DNA of 64,000 nt from an uncultured Ligilactobacillus sp. (GCA_944326135.1 CALVCU010000003.1:1-64000), one strand, 5' to 3'; shown: positions 39,752 to 48,168, counted from the stretch's first letter. Made by a program: numbers and translations. The notes: a model not told the origin generated them from the sequence alone.

Positions 39752-39840
39752 AAAAAAACTTCGCTCCACTTATCGGGAACGAAGCATGTTGATACTTGCT
39801 TTCACTCTCCTACTAGAACGAAAGACCTCTTCTCAACATC
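39752..39840 (-). ncRNA. Putative small RNA, about 88 nt
   Basis: A complete small-RNA transcription unit on the minus strand. Its promoter is at 39872-39844, with start expected near 39837-39840. The RNA opens with ATGTTGA (39839-39833), which pairs with TCAACAT (39792-39786). Inside is a CTTTC/GAAAG stem, whose loop includes CTAGTAGGAGAG. The 3' end is a terminator: CTTCGTTCC with GGAGCGAAG (39784-39759), then seven T. No start codon with a useful frame is inside. I know of no family match. The Lacto-usp motif of lactobacilli should be tested, because a usp gene is next door. Confidence 0.65.
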
Positions 39841-39843
39841 TAT

Positions 39844-39872
39844 ATAGTAATTCCATTGACTACTGATTGCAA
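39844..39872 (-). promoter_or_regulatory. Promoter of the small RNA
   Basis: Minus-strand TTGCAA (39872-39867), 17-base spacer, TACTAT (39849-39844), located just past the stop codon of the acetyltransferase gene. Confidence 0.7.
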
Positions 39873-39884
39873 AGATAAAGCTTG

Positions 39885-40439
39885 CTAAATAGTTCGAATT
39901 ACTTTAGCTGGATTGCCAACTGCAATTGAATTGGCAGGAATATCAGTATTTACAACACTTCCAGCTCCAATAATTGAATTTTTGCCTATCGTTACCCCAC
40001 CTAAAATTACTGCATTACCACCAATCCAAACATTGTCTTGTAAAATAATAGGTTTAGCAATCATTGCATGCTGCGATCGATTTTTTTGTGGTACAGCACT
40101 AGCAGTATAAAAACCAACACGAGGAGCAATGTTAGCTTGATTACCAATTATAATTGGAGCAAAATCTTGTAATGTGCAATCATGATTTAGAAATACCTCA
40201 TTACCTAAATCAATATTGAAACCAAATTGACAGTTGAAATTAGGTTCAATATAAAGATCAGTTCCAACATGATGAAAAAGATTTCTTAATAGCTGATCGT
40301 CATAGCCTTGATTTTCTAAAACCAAGGAATTATATTGTGCACAAATTTTTAAAGCATGTTGATGAGCAGTTATTATGATTGAAGATGTTTCATCAAAAAT
40401 TTTTTGATTTGTGATTAAATTATTAATTTCTTGTTTCAC
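39885..40439 (-). CDS. Maltose O-acetyltransferase-like hexapeptide protein, catalytic His missing
   Basis: A 184-residue left-handed beta-helix protein of the LacA/Maa family, which moves acetyl from acetyl-CoA to sugars. Hexapeptide repeats run through NVWIGGNAVILGGVTIGKNSIIG. The catalytic His, found in the paralogue as SNHAMDPEKR, is replaced here (TASAVPQKNR). The protein may thus be inactive or altered. I start at GTG 40439 because AGGAG at 40448-40452 is 8 bases upstream. The frame open to 40517 lacks a site. A parS-like sequence covers this start region. The gene is divergent from its paralogue at 40502. Confidence 0.78.
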   Translation of the reverse strand: MKQEINNLITNQKIFDETSSIIITAHQHALKICAQYNSLVLENQGYDDQLLRNLFHHVGTDLYIEPNFNCQFGFNIDLGNEVFLNHDCTLQDFAPIIIGNQANIAPRVGFYTASAVPQKNRSQHAMIAKPIILQDNVWIGGNAVILGGVTIGKNSIIGAGSVVNTDIPANSIAVGNPAKVIRTI

Positions 40440-40447
40440 ATGAAACA
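40432..40447 (-). other. parS: parS-like ParB binding site
   Basis: TGTTTCATGTGAAACA on the minus strand, identical to the site at 18131. It spans the GTG start and the spacer of the acetyltransferase gene. Confidence 0.7.
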
Positions 40448-40501
40448 CTCCTAGTTGATTGAGATATAATAATTCTATTATAACGTATTGGATGTGAAAA
40501 A

Positions 40502-41095
40502 ATGGATTTGAATACACATCAGGCTTTAACTAATGATGAAATTGAGCATGTTAAACATATAACTAACAGTGGGAATTTATATTATGACTATGATCCTCTT
40601 ATTGAAAAAGCTAGAAACTATGCGTTTTATGTTTGTCGTCAATATAACCAAAGCTTTATAAATGATGGCAAAGGAGATTTAACACTCCTAAGGTCGTTAT
40701 TTGGAAAAATAGGGCAAAATGTTCAAATTGATAATGGTTTTATTACAGAATTTGGTTTCAATACATATATTGAAAATAATGTAGTGATTGGACAAGATTT
40801 AAAAATGATTGATTGTAATACTATTAAAATTGGTGAGAATGTAACAATTGGAAATCAAGTGGGAATATATACGTCTAATCATGCAATGGATCCTGAAAAA
40901 CGTGCAACTCATTGGTGTAGCGAACAAGCTATTACATTAAATAATAACGTTTTTATTGAAGATGGTGTTACAATTTTACCAGGGATAACAATTGGCGAAA
41001 ATACAATTATTAAAGCTGCTAGTGTAGTAACTAAAAATATCCCAGCAAATGTAGTTGCAGCAGGAATTCCATGCAAAGTTATTAAGCATTTTTAA
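40502..41095 (+). CDS. Maltose/galactoside O-acetyltransferase family protein
   Basis: A 197-residue hexapeptide-repeat acetyltransferase. It has the N-terminal helical Mac domain (YDPLIEKARNYAFYVCRQYN) and the beta-helix. The catalytic His is present in YTSNHAMDPEKRATHW, and the C-terminal part reads DGVTILPGITIGENTIIKAASVV. The acceptor sugar is unknown. The ATG at 40502 has only a weak ribosome site. It is divergent from a related gene that has lost the catalytic His. Confidence 0.85.
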   Translation: MDLNTHQALTNDEIEHVKHITNSGNLYYDYDPLIEKARNYAFYVCRQYNQSFINDGKGDLTLLRSLFGKIGQNVQIDNGFITEFGFNTYIENNVVIGQDLKMIDCNTIKIGENVTIGNQVGIYTSNHAMDPEKRATHWCSEQAITLNNNVFIEDGVTILPGITIGENTIIKAASVVTKNIPANVVAAGIPCKVIKHF

Positions 41096-41178
41096 AAGAA
41101 AGCATAGATTATTGCAACTGGTTTGTAAATTTAATAATCTTAAAGTAGTTCAGTACATAATAAAGAGGTGTGTTAATA

Positions 41179-42519
41179 GTGAAAATTAGTATTATTGGGG
41201 CAACTCATGCTGGAACATTCGCAGCAATGGAGATTTTGAAAAATCACCCTGACTATGAAGTAACTGTTTTCGAAAAAAATGATAATTTGTCATTTTTATC
41301 ATGTGGAATTGCATTATGGGTAGGAGATCATATTGCTGATCCTAATAAAATGTTTTATTCTAACCCAACAGAATTAGCAAAAATTGGTGCAAAAATGCGC
41401 ATGCAACATGAAGTATTAAGTGTAGATCCAAAGGCTAAAACATTAGAAGTTAAAGATTTAATTAGTGGTAATGAATTTGTTCAAGAATATGATAAATTAA
41501 TTATTACAACCGGATCACGTCCAGTAATTCCACCAATTGAAGGAATTGATGGGCCAAATGTTTACTTATGTAAAGATTATTCTGATGCTAAAGTTTTAAA
41601 AGAAAAATTTGCTGGAATTGATAAAGCGGTAATTATTGGTGCTGGTTATATTGGAGCTGAATTGTCAGAACAAGCAGCAGTTAATAATAAAGATGTTACA
41701 TTAGTTGATGCTTTTCCACGTGTTCTATATAAAAACTTTGATAAAGAATTAACTGATAAAATTGAAGCAGAATATCGTGATCATGATGTGACTCTAGCTT
41801 TAGGTGAAAAGGTACAAGCTTTTGAGCAGGCAGGAGATCAAGTTATTGTAAGAACCGATAAAGGTGCTTATGAAGCTGATATGGCTGTATGGTGTGCTGG
41901 ATTCCGTCCATTTACAGATTTATTTGAAGGCAAGTTAGAAATGCTTCCAAACAAAGCAATCAAGACAAATGAATATATGCAAACAAGTGACCCTGATATT
42001 TTTGCAGCAGGTGACGCTACAAATGTTCATTATAATCCTACAGGCAAAGATGATTATATCCCATTAGCTACAAATGCTATTCACCAAGGAATATTAATTG
42101 GTAAAAATATCGATAAACCAGCTGTAAAATATATGGGAACACAAGCAACATCAGCAGTTGAATTATTTGAAACTTGCATGGCAGCTTCTGGTTTAACAGT
42201 TGAAGGAGCTAAGCAACGTGGAATGGATGTTGATGCGGTGACAATTGAAGAAAATTATCGCCCAGAGTTTATGGTATCAACAACACCAGTTGCATGTCGT
42301 TTAGTTTGGGATCCTCAAACTCATCGAATCTTAGGTGGAGCTGTTTACAGTAAACATGATGTTTCTCAATCTGCAAATGTATTGTCATTAGCAATTCAAA
42401 ATAAAATGACAATTGAAGATTTAGCAGGCGTAGATATGTTCTTCCAACCTAATTTTGATCAACCTTTAAACTGGTTGAATAAAGTTGCGATGGCGGCTTG
42501 CGAAAAAGCAAATCAATAA
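41179..42519 (+). CDS. nox: NADH oxidase (water-forming type)
   Basis: Flavoprotein that oxidises NADH with oxygen, regenerating NAD+. The FAD-binding N-terminus is MKISIIGATHAGTFAAMEIL, the redox-active cysteine is Cys42 in LSFLSCGIALWVGD, the NAD-binding motif is VIIGAGYIGAELSEQAA, and a second FAD motif is DIFAAGDATNVHY. A single active Cys fits Nox rather than disulfide reductases. The start is GTG at 41179 (AGAGGTG at 41164-41170), giving 446 residues. In heterofermenters such oxidases free acetyl phosphate for acetate formation. CoA-disulfide reductase is an alternative. Confidence 0.9.
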   Translation: MKISIIGATHAGTFAAMEILKNHPDYEVTVFEKNDNLSFLSCGIALWVGDHIADPNKMFYSNPTELAKIGAKMRMQHEVLSVDPKAKTLEVKDLISGNEFVQEYDKLIITTGSRPVIPPIEGIDGPNVYLCKDYSDAKVLKEKFAGIDKAVIIGAGYIGAELSEQAAVNNKDVTLVDAFPRVLYKNFDKELTDKIEAEYRDHDVTLALGEKVQAFEQAGDQVIVRTDKGAYEADMAVWCAGFRPFTDLFEGKLEMLPNKAIKTNEYMQTSDPDIFAAGDATNVHYNPTGKDDYIPLATNAIHQGILIGKNIDKPAVKYMGTQATSAVELFETCMAASGLTVEGAKQRGMDVDAVTIEENYRPEFMVSTTPVACRLVWDPQTHRILGGAVYSKHDVSQSANVLSLAIQNKMTIEDLAGVDMFFQPNFDQPLNWLNKVAMAACEKANQ

Positions 42520-42529
42520 TGATGATATA

Positions 42530-42562
42530 AAAAAGACGTAGTTAATAACTACGTCTTTTTTA
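42530..42562. terminator. Bidirectional terminator between nox and padC
   Basis: AAAAAGACGTAGTTA with TAACTACGTCTTTTT forms a near-perfect palindrome flanked by A- and T-runs between convergent genes. Confidence 0.92.
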
Positions 42563-43099
42563 TTATTTTTTAATACGGTGATAGTTTTTATCAAAATAGT
42601 GTCCATTGCAAATATCATCAACAATACCATCATATGGTGCTTCAGAAATGACATCTTCATTATTGATACCAGCATTTCCAATATAAAATATATGGGCAAA
42701 TTCCGGTATTAATGTTTTAGGATAGGTAGGGTATTTAGCACGTGCGGCTAACATTTCTTCAAGATGTTCATTTTGGTAAGTCACGGTAATTTCTGGATGG
42801 TCTTCAACCCACTTAGGGAAGAAAATAGTTCCATGTAACTTTTTTTCATTAGGCATAAAATCTAAGGCAACATCTGTACCAGTTGGTTCAGTCCAGGTGA
42901 TTTTATAAATGCCTTCAGTTAACATTACAATGTTTGCTTCTTGGTCTTTAACCCAACGTCCAGCAACCATACCACCATGGATACGATAATCAACTGTATG
43001 ATCATTTTTGGCATACCATTCATATTGCCAACCATTATCATAATTATAAATAAAGTGAGTGCCTAGAAAATCGTCAAGTGTTTTAAATTGCTTAGTCAA
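42563..43099 (-). CDS. padC: Phenolic acid decarboxylase
   Basis: Cofactor-free enzyme that decarboxylates p-coumaric, ferulic and caffeic acids to vinyl phenols, a detoxification step. The sequence follows the lactobacillar enzyme closely: [53 protein letters not shown] and [20 protein letters not shown]. The start is TTG at 43099 with AGGAGG 8 bases upstream, giving 178 residues. The GTG at 43108 lies inside the ribosome site. It follows a GT8 glycosyltransferase gene by 16 bases, an unusual partner. No padR gene is visible. Confidence 0.95.
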   Translation of the reverse strand: MTKQFKTLDDFLGTHFIYNYDNGWQYEWYAKNDHTVDYRIHGGMVAGRWVKDQEANIVMLTEGIYKITWTEPTGTDVALDFMPNEKKLHGTIFFPKWVEDHPEITVTYQNEHLEEMLAARAKYPTYPKTLIPEFAHIFYIGNAGINNEDVISEAPYDGIVDDICNGHYFDKNYHRIKK

Positions 43100-43115
43100 T
43101 GATAACACCTCCTAT

Positions 43116-44063
43116 TTAAATGCGAATATTTTTTCCTTGTTTATATAGTTGGTATAAGGTTAATTCTTTAGCAGGAATTTCTTGGACTTGCTCCATTAGC
43201 ATATCCATTTTTTCTTTGTCAGAAGCTTTTTTATCGTCAGAGTAATTTTTTTGAATATCTAATAATTGATCGTAGTAATTGGAATTTTTAGCATATTTCC
43301 AGAAAACGTCACCATATAAAACATCGTCATAGTGCCAAGGCTTTAAGTATAAATTATAGTGGATAAGTTTTGGATTACTTTCCTTTTTAGCAGGCATAGC
43401 ATTCCAGTTTTGTGAAATTTTTAAAACATGATTATTAGCAATTGCATTTAGATAGTCTTGGTCAGGAGCAACTGTTTTAGGATGATATGTATTAAGAATT
43501 TTAAGGAAGTGATCGGTAAAGTTTAATTCGCGGAATTTTTTAAGATTCATTAATAAAACACCAGAATTAATATATGTTTCAACTGCAACACCGGCACATT
43601 TTTCAGCATAATTAATTAAAATTGGATCACTCTCAACAAAAGTATCTGAGCAGCCGGCAACAAGATTGTCTTTTAAATCGATTTGATAAAATTCAGAAAT
43701 ATCACCAGTAACAACAGTATCAGCATCTAAATAGATTCCTTTATCATATTGAGGGAATAGATCTGCAATAAAAAGACGATAATAAATAGTAAGAGTGACA
43801 TAATCGCAACGTAATGAATTGTTATCGCCGCCAAATCGAGTTTTAAAGTCCTTATCAATTTGAGTAAAAGTAATTGAGAAATTGTCGTTTTCAAGTTCTT
43901 TAATTTTAGCTTGATTTTCTGCTGATAATGTTTGATATAAAATTGTAATTTGATAATCATAGTCTTTGCTGGCATTAGCGATGATTGAACCTAAACTTAC
44001 AGAGAGAAGGGGAGCGTAGTAATCATCGATACCGTAAAAAATAGGAATAATTTCTTTTTTCAT
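43116..44063 (-). CDS. Glycosyltransferase family 8 protein
   Basis: A 315-residue retaining glycosyltransferase with a GT-A fold. The N-terminus is IPIFYGIDDYYAPLLSVSLGS, the metal-binding DxD is in KGIYLDADTVVTGDISEFY, and the C-terminal part has LIHYNLYLKPWHYDD. Such enzymes transfer glucose or galactose from a nucleotide sugar to lipopolysaccharide-like, protein or wall acceptors. AAGGTGA precedes the ATG at 44063. It is co-transcribed with padC. The acceptor is unknown. Confidence 0.88.
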   Translation of the reverse strand: MKKEIIPIFYGIDDYYAPLLSVSLGSIIANASKDYDYQITILYQTLSAENQAKIKELENDNFSITFTQIDKDFKTRFGGDNNSLRCDYVTLTIYYRLFIADLFPQYDKGIYLDADTVVTGDISEFYQIDLKDNLVAGCSDTFVESDPILINYAEKCAGVAVETYINSGVLLMNLKKFRELNFTDHFLKILNTYHPKTVAPDQDYLNAIANNHVLKISQNWNAMPAKKESNPKLIHYNLYLKPWHYDDVLYGDVFWKYAKNSNYYDQLLDIQKNYSDDKKASDKEKMDMLMEQVQEIPAKELTLYQLYKQGKNIRI

Positions 44064-44151
44064 TTAAAAATCACCTTTTCTGAAATATGTTTACTTTGAA
44101 GATTATACCGCAAAAATCCACTTACTTATATTTAAATAGAATGAAAAATAT

Positions 44152-44179
44152 TTGGAGTAAGAATGTATCATGTTATACT
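44152..44179 (+). promoter_or_regulatory. Promoter of the metallophosphoesterase gene
   Basis: TTGGAG (44152-44157), 16 bases, and an extended -10 TGT-TATACT (44174-44179). On the opposite strand a TATAAT at 44107-44102 is a likely -10 for the GT8-padC operon, without a clear -35. Confidence 0.6.
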
Positions 44180-44213
44180 TAGTAAAAATGGATAGTTGAA
44201 AGAAGAATTAAAG

Positions 44214-45053
44214 ATGAGAAAATTAGCAGTTATTGGTGATAGTCATGGAAATTTTGAAGCGTTAAAAGCAGTTTTAGAAGATGCTCAAAGAGAGCGTGTA
44301 ACTGACTATATTGTTCTAGGTGACATTACAAATCGGGGACCAGAACCAAATGAATGTGTTCAAGCATTACAAGCGGTGAATCCTTTAGTTTGGATTATTG
44401 GAAATCATGAAGCAGTTTATCATAATTTAATTACTCATACATTTACTAACTTTGAAGATAATCCAAAGGCGATTATGGCAATTATTACCTCAACTTTTGA
44501 TTATCAACAATTAGGTAGAAATCATTTTGAATGGTTAGCAGAACGTCCAATTCAAGAAGAAATTGAAATCGAAGATTTAAAATTTAATATTTTCCATTCA
44601 ACTCCAACTGAATGTCGTGGACATTTTAGTTTCCCAACAAATAAGCAAACTAATTTTGATGCATTAATGAGTGATAGTGACGCAGATGTAGGTATTTATG
44701 GACATACTCATCGTTATATTTTAAGAATGACAAGTGATGGTCGCTATCTTTTCAATCCAGGAAGTGTAGGTATGCCGGTTTCTGATAAGACAGATATTAG
44801 TGGAAAAGCAAGTTATGGCATTATTACTATTGAAGGGAATAGTATTTTAGGTTGGCAACAGAAAAATATTCCATATGATTTGGATAAGGAATTAGCTATT
44901 GCTCGTAAACGAGAAATTCCATATTATGATTTATATGCAGAATTACTTAAAACTGGGAAATTTACATTTAATCAGGAAAAAGTAATGACAGAGAATCTAA
45001 AAAAAGATTATTTAACGCAAGCACTTCAAAATATAGAAAAAATAAATTGGTAA
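44214..45053 (+). CDS. Metallophosphoesterase
   Basis: Calcineurin-type phosphoesterase with the full metal-binding set: GDSHGN (motif I), LGDITNRGP (II), GNHE (III) and GHTH (last). The group includes YfcE-like phosphodiesterases and diadenosine polyphosphatases, so the substrate is open. I take the ATG at 44214 (AAAGAAG region upstream), giving 279 residues. A TTG at 44196 would add six residues but has no ribosome site. Confidence 0.85.
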   Translation: MRKLAVIGDSHGNFEALKAVLEDAQRERVTDYIVLGDITNRGPEPNECVQALQAVNPLVWIIGNHEAVYHNLITHTFTNFEDNPKAIMAIITSTFDYQQLGRNHFEWLAERPIQEEIEIEDLKFNIFHSTPTECRGHFSFPTNKQTNFDALMSDSDADVGIYGHTHRYILRMTSDGRYLFNPGSVGMPVSDKTDISGKASYGIITIEGNSILGWQQKNIPYDLDKELAIARKREIPYYDLYAELLKTGKFTFNQEKVMTENLKKDYLTQALQNIEKINW

Positions 45054-45054
45054 T

Positions 45055-45090
45055 AAAAAAGGCTATGTTATATAACATAGCCTCTTTTAT
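45055..45090. terminator. Bidirectional terminator
   Basis: GGCTATGTTA/TAACATAGCC (45061-45082) flanked by an A-run and TCTTTT, directly after the metallophosphoesterase stop. Confidence 0.88.
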
Positions 45091-45118
45091 TGACCAAAAA
45101 TTAAATAATTTTTAGCAG

Positions 45119-45134
45119 TGTTTCACGTGTAACA
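45119..45134 (-). other. parS: parS-like ParB binding site
   Basis: TGTTACACGTGAAACA on the minus strand, an exact match to TGTTNCACGTGAAACA. It is intergenic, just past the stop of the SDR gene. Confidence 0.8.
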
Positions 45135-45137
45135 AAA

Positions 45138-46145
45138 TTATTTTTGATTCTCTAATTTGATTATATAGCGAATTGTATTACGTAATTCTTTGCGAATGTC
45201 TTCGCGTTTCACGTGTAGCTTAGGGAATGAGTCTGCCCAATTTAAATAACAAAATTCTTGTTGAACATGGGCAATCATTTCCATGTGAATCCCACTCTCA
45301 CGTCCAGATTTCGCTAATTTCTCATCTAATTGCTGATAAATTGGTAATCCTTCTTCAAGTGTTAAAACGGGGATTTTAGTGTCAGTATGCAATTCATCTT
45401 TAATAATGTTTGCAAACTCTTCATATGTCATATTAATATCGCCAATTGCAAATGTTTCACGATGATGACCGTAAAGAAGGGCACCAACAGCTGCTTGACC
45501 GACTTGACTAGCTGTAACGCATGCAGTTCCACCCTTAAAAACTGGGTATGTGTCATTGTCTCTAATTCGATCAACAAACATTTTCCATAAAGGCATACGT
45601 TCTTTCATTGTTCCGAAAATATATGGCAAACGTAATCCACAAACTTCGATTTTTCCTTCACCTTCTGCAAATGCTACTTGTTCTTGCAGTAACCGTGTAT
45701 TGATATATGGTGAATTTTTTAAATCTGTATTTGGATATTTTTCCGCCATTTCCGAGAAGTATGATCCAAATACAACGAATTTTTGTAAATTAGCCTTGCA
45801 AGCTAAACGCACTAATTTTTGAGTAGGAAGTACATTTGTCTCATAGTAGAATTTTTTTGCAGGAATTTCCGCTTGGACACGCTCGTCAGCCCCAGCGGCA
45901 TAAATAAAGCCATCACAGTCAGCAAGCATATCAACGATTTCATCATCGCTCATTTTATTTATGTCACCAACTAGACATTCCACATTTTCAAAATCAGCTA
46001 GCGGATTTGATGAATTAATTACAGTATCATCCTTTGGTGGCAAAGAGAGAGTCTTTACTTTAATGTCATGCTTTATCAACTCTTGGATAGTATAGTAACC
46101 AAGAAAACCGGTTCCACCTAGAACAAATACTTTATTAAATTTCAT
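45138..46145 (-). CDS. NAD(P)-dependent epimerase/reductase-like protein (atypical SDR)
   Basis: A 335-residue extended short-chain dehydrogenase fold. The nucleotide-binding motif is FVLGGTGFLGYYTIQ, and the GFIYAAGADERV and LPYIFGTMKERMP segments are family-like. The classical YxxxK is not plain: the region reads SPYINTRLLQEQ. The catalytic activity is therefore uncertain. The ATG at 46145 follows AGGGGAGG-like sequence. It is cotranscribed with the PgpA-like gene 12 bases upstream. Confidence 0.75.
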   Translation of the reverse strand: MKFNKVFVLGGTGFLGYYTIQELIKHDIKVKTLSLPPKDDTVINSSNPLADFENVECLVGDINKMSDDEIVDMLADCDGFIYAAGADERVQAEIPAKKFYYETNVLPTQKLVRLACKANLQKFVVFGSYFSEMAEKYPNTDLKNSPYINTRLLQEQVAFAEGEGKIEVCGLRLPYIFGTMKERMPLWKMFVDRIRDNDTYPVFKGGTACVTASQVGQAAVGALLYGHHRETFAIGDINMTYEEFANIIKDELHTDTKIPVLTLEEGLPIYQQLDEKLAKSGRESGIHMEMIAHVQQEFCYLNWADSFPKLHVKREDIRKELRNTIRYIIKLENQK

Positions 46146-46157
46146 TATTAACCTCCC

Positions 46158-46676
46158 CTAGTCTAGGTCATTCTTTGTTAAGTTATGTGCTAAATAGCCC
46201 TCAGCGCACGCCTGAATCGCTGAAACGCAATCATCAAACATAGTTGCGATTCTACCACCGTTTTTTTGAGCGGAATCTAGTTTTTTAGCTGCATTAGATT
46301 TATGGACATCTAAGTAACCAAAATTTGAAACGGCAATGGAACCGTACAGTTGTGCGATTCCGTTAATTGCAAGCATTTCGTCGACCCCAAAGCAAGGGTT
46401 ATCTTCTGCAATAATTGTCTGCAACGGTTCAGGAAGCTGATGTGCGCTTGCCAAATTGTCAATTGCTAATGCAACCATTAGAGCATTACGTACTTCACGC
46501 TTCTCTAATACTTTATGAACAGCCATTTCTGCTTCCTCAACAGTTAGGTCATCGTTAAATTGCTTTTGATGTTCCCATGCGTGATAGGCGATCTCTTTTG
46601 CAGAGATGTCTCGTTTTTTAAATTCTGTTTGAACATATTGCCAAACTTCCTTATCAGGGTAAACATCTTCTGGCAT
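46158..46676 (-). CDS. PgpA/YutG-family protein (phosphatidylglycerophosphatase A type)
   Basis: A 172-residue protein of the PgpA-related family found in Firmicutes as YutG. Recognisable parts are EVWQYV at the N-terminus, LTVEEAEMAVHKVLEKREV, FGVDEMLAINGIAQLYGSIAVSNFGYLD (halves), and NGGRIATMFDDCVSAI with conserved acidic residues. Homologues hydrolyse phosphatidylglycerol phosphate to phosphatidylglycerol, although activity is not proven for all members. AAAGGGGA precedes the ATG at 46676. It shares an operon with the SDR gene. Confidence 0.75.
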   Translation of the reverse strand: MPEDVYPDKEVWQYVQTEFKKRDISAKEIAYHAWEHQKQFNDDLTVEEAEMAVHKVLEKREVRNALMVALAIDNLASAHQLPEPLQTIIAEDNPCFGVDEMLAINGIAQLYGSIAVSNFGYLDVHKSNAAKKLDSAQKNGGRIATMFDDCVSAIQACAEGYLAHNLTKNDLD

Positions 46677-46839
46677 AAGGCTTCATCCCCTTTCTAGGTA
46701 GAGGTAGATTTATGCATATTAGATACCTCTTATTCCATTATAATAAATAAGCGTTTTCATAGCAAAACTTTTGAATTAATTAGTTTTTAATTTTCATCAA
46801 TGATATACTTTTATATATAAAGAAATGGAGATGCCTATT

Positions 46840-46974
46840 ATGAAAAAGAGTGATAAATTAGGAATACTAATTGGAGTATTAAATATATTCGTTATTTTGT
46901 TAACAATAATGAAAACATTAGCGGGACGAAAAGAAAAACAAATTGCAGAAGCAGAAGAAACTACTAATAAGTAG
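46840..46974 (+). CDS. Small single-pass membrane protein
   Basis: A 44-residue peptide starting MKKSDKLGILIGVLNIFVIL, with one membrane helix (about residues 8-28) and a charged Glu/Lys-rich tail (GRKEKQIAEAEETTNK). GGAG lies about 9 bases before the ATG. TTTTCA (46791-46796), 17 bases, TATATA (46814-46819) is a possible promoter, and a strong terminator follows. It is probably a genuine small membrane protein of unknown role. Confidence 0.65.
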   Translation: MKKSDKLGILIGVLNIFVILLTIMKTLAGRKEKQIAEAEETTNK

Positions 46975-46978
46975 TCAA

Positions 46979-46994
46979 TGTTACATGTGAAACA
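46979..46994 (+). other. parS: parS-like ParB binding site
   Basis: TGTTACATGTGAAACA, matching TGTTNCAYGTGAAACA. It lies 4 bases after the stop of the small membrane protein gene. Confidence 0.65.
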
Positions 46995-46995
46995 G

Positions 46996-47030
46996 AAAAA
47001 GCGATTAACAAAAGTTAATCGCTTTTTTTC
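46996..47030. terminator. Bidirectional terminator
   Basis: GCGATTAAC (47001-47009), AAAA loop, GTTAATCGC (47014-47022), with A- and T-runs on the two sides. It is shared by the small membrane protein gene and the convergent hydrolase gene. Confidence 0.92.
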
Positions 47031-47032
47031 TG

Positions 47033-48103
47033 TTAATTAACTAATTTATATTCAGGTGCACGATTTTCAAGAGGGTAGGTTTTAATATTTTGATTCTTTA
47101 ACTCACGTTTAAGATTAAGACAATGGATTGTAGAATTCTCATATGATTTCCAATAGAAATTCAATGATTCGGCACACATACAAGCTGAATATATGGATTG
47201 ATTATATGCTGACAATTCATCTTGATTTTCAACTTTAACAATTCCTAAAGGCATAGCAACATTATCAAGAAAATGAAATAGATATTGAATACCTTGGTCT
47301 TCATTTTTCCCTTTAATGCCATAATATTTTAGAAATGAAGCACGAATGAAACGAGATTGAGAAGTGAAATCTCCTGGTAAACCTAATGCACCAGTTCCTT
47401 TGAATGGCTTTTGAACTTTAATACCATTCATATCACGGTCTGGAAATTCATTATTGCGAACATTAATATATGAAAGTAAATTTTGCTTATGCCAACTATA
47501 ATTAGGACTATTTGTTAATACCCCAGCTGTATGACGATAAATCGTAATTTGTTGATGATCAGGCTCTAAAATAATAGTTTCTCCGGTACGATCACTAAAT
47601 ACCCAGTGAACAGTAGCAAGTGAGCCAGCAAGTGCTTGGTTAATGATTGTTATTTTATTAGTTATTAAATCAATTACTTCAGCAACAGAGGCACATTGAC
47701 TTAAAATATGTGTAATGACATATCCTGGATTTACTGGTGTATGATGATTTTTAGTTTCATCTGGAAAGGAAGCAAAGCCAGCATAAAATAATTGTCCGCC
47801 CATTAATCCTTTTTCATTAATTCCCTCATATAAAACAGGGGTAACCTCCATTGCATTGGTTCCGACACCAACTGAAGCATATTTGGAATAACTTATATTA
47901 GTTAGTTCAAGATTATGATCAAATGGTGTTCCTGCTGTATAATATTTATAATTTTTAGGAATTATTGTTACTGCAGAGGCAGCGATTTGATTAAAATCAT
48001 AATTACGTCCCCAAAGATGTTTACCGTCAAGAGTATCCCAAGCAATACTTGAGCAACCAGCATGAAGTTGTTTTGCAATTTCTTTTACTTCTTTTTGATT
48101 CAT
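47033..48103 (-). CDS. Penicillin V acylase-like / linear amide hydrolase (Ntn family)
   Basis: A 356-residue N-terminal-nucleophile hydrolase of the choloylglycine hydrolase/penicillin V acylase group. The nucleophile is the Cys in HAGCSSIAWDTLDGKHLWGRNYDFN, about residue 17. It is preceded by a short propeptide that would have to be removed. Conserved Arg and Asp/Asn residues follow (GRNYDF; NEKGL; SPNYSW; STIHCLNL). Members cleave penicillin V, bile salts or N-acyl homoserine lactones. The long propeptide favours the penicillin acylase side. The ATG at 48103 has AAAGGATG upstream. It lies downstream of the Rgg gene on the same strand. Confidence 0.82.
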   Translation of the reverse strand: MNQKEVKEIAKQLHAGCSSIAWDTLDGKHLWGRNYDFNQIAASAVTIIPKNYKYYTAGTPFDHNLELTNISYSKYASVGVGTNAMEVTPVLYEGINEKGLMGGQLFYAGFASFPDETKNHHTPVNPGYVITHILSQCASVAEVIDLITNKITIINQALAGSLATVHWVFSDRTGETIILEPDHQQITIYRHTAGVLTNSPNYSWHKQNLLSYINVRNNEFPDRDMNGIKVQKPFKGTGALGLPGDFTSQSRFIRASFLKYYGIKGKNEDQGIQYLFHFLDNVAMPLGIVKVENQDELSAYNQSIYSACMCAESLNFYWKSYENSTIHCLNLKRELKNQNIKTYPLENRAPEYKLVN

Positions 48104-48168
48104 AAAAAAACATCCTTTCTTATAAGTTACTTTCATTATAAGATAGGATGTTTTTATTAGATATTAAT

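Noticed and set aside
45205-45220. CGTTTCACGTGTAGCT in the SDR gene as a parS site
   Set aside because: Three mismatches to the pattern shared by the five accepted sites.
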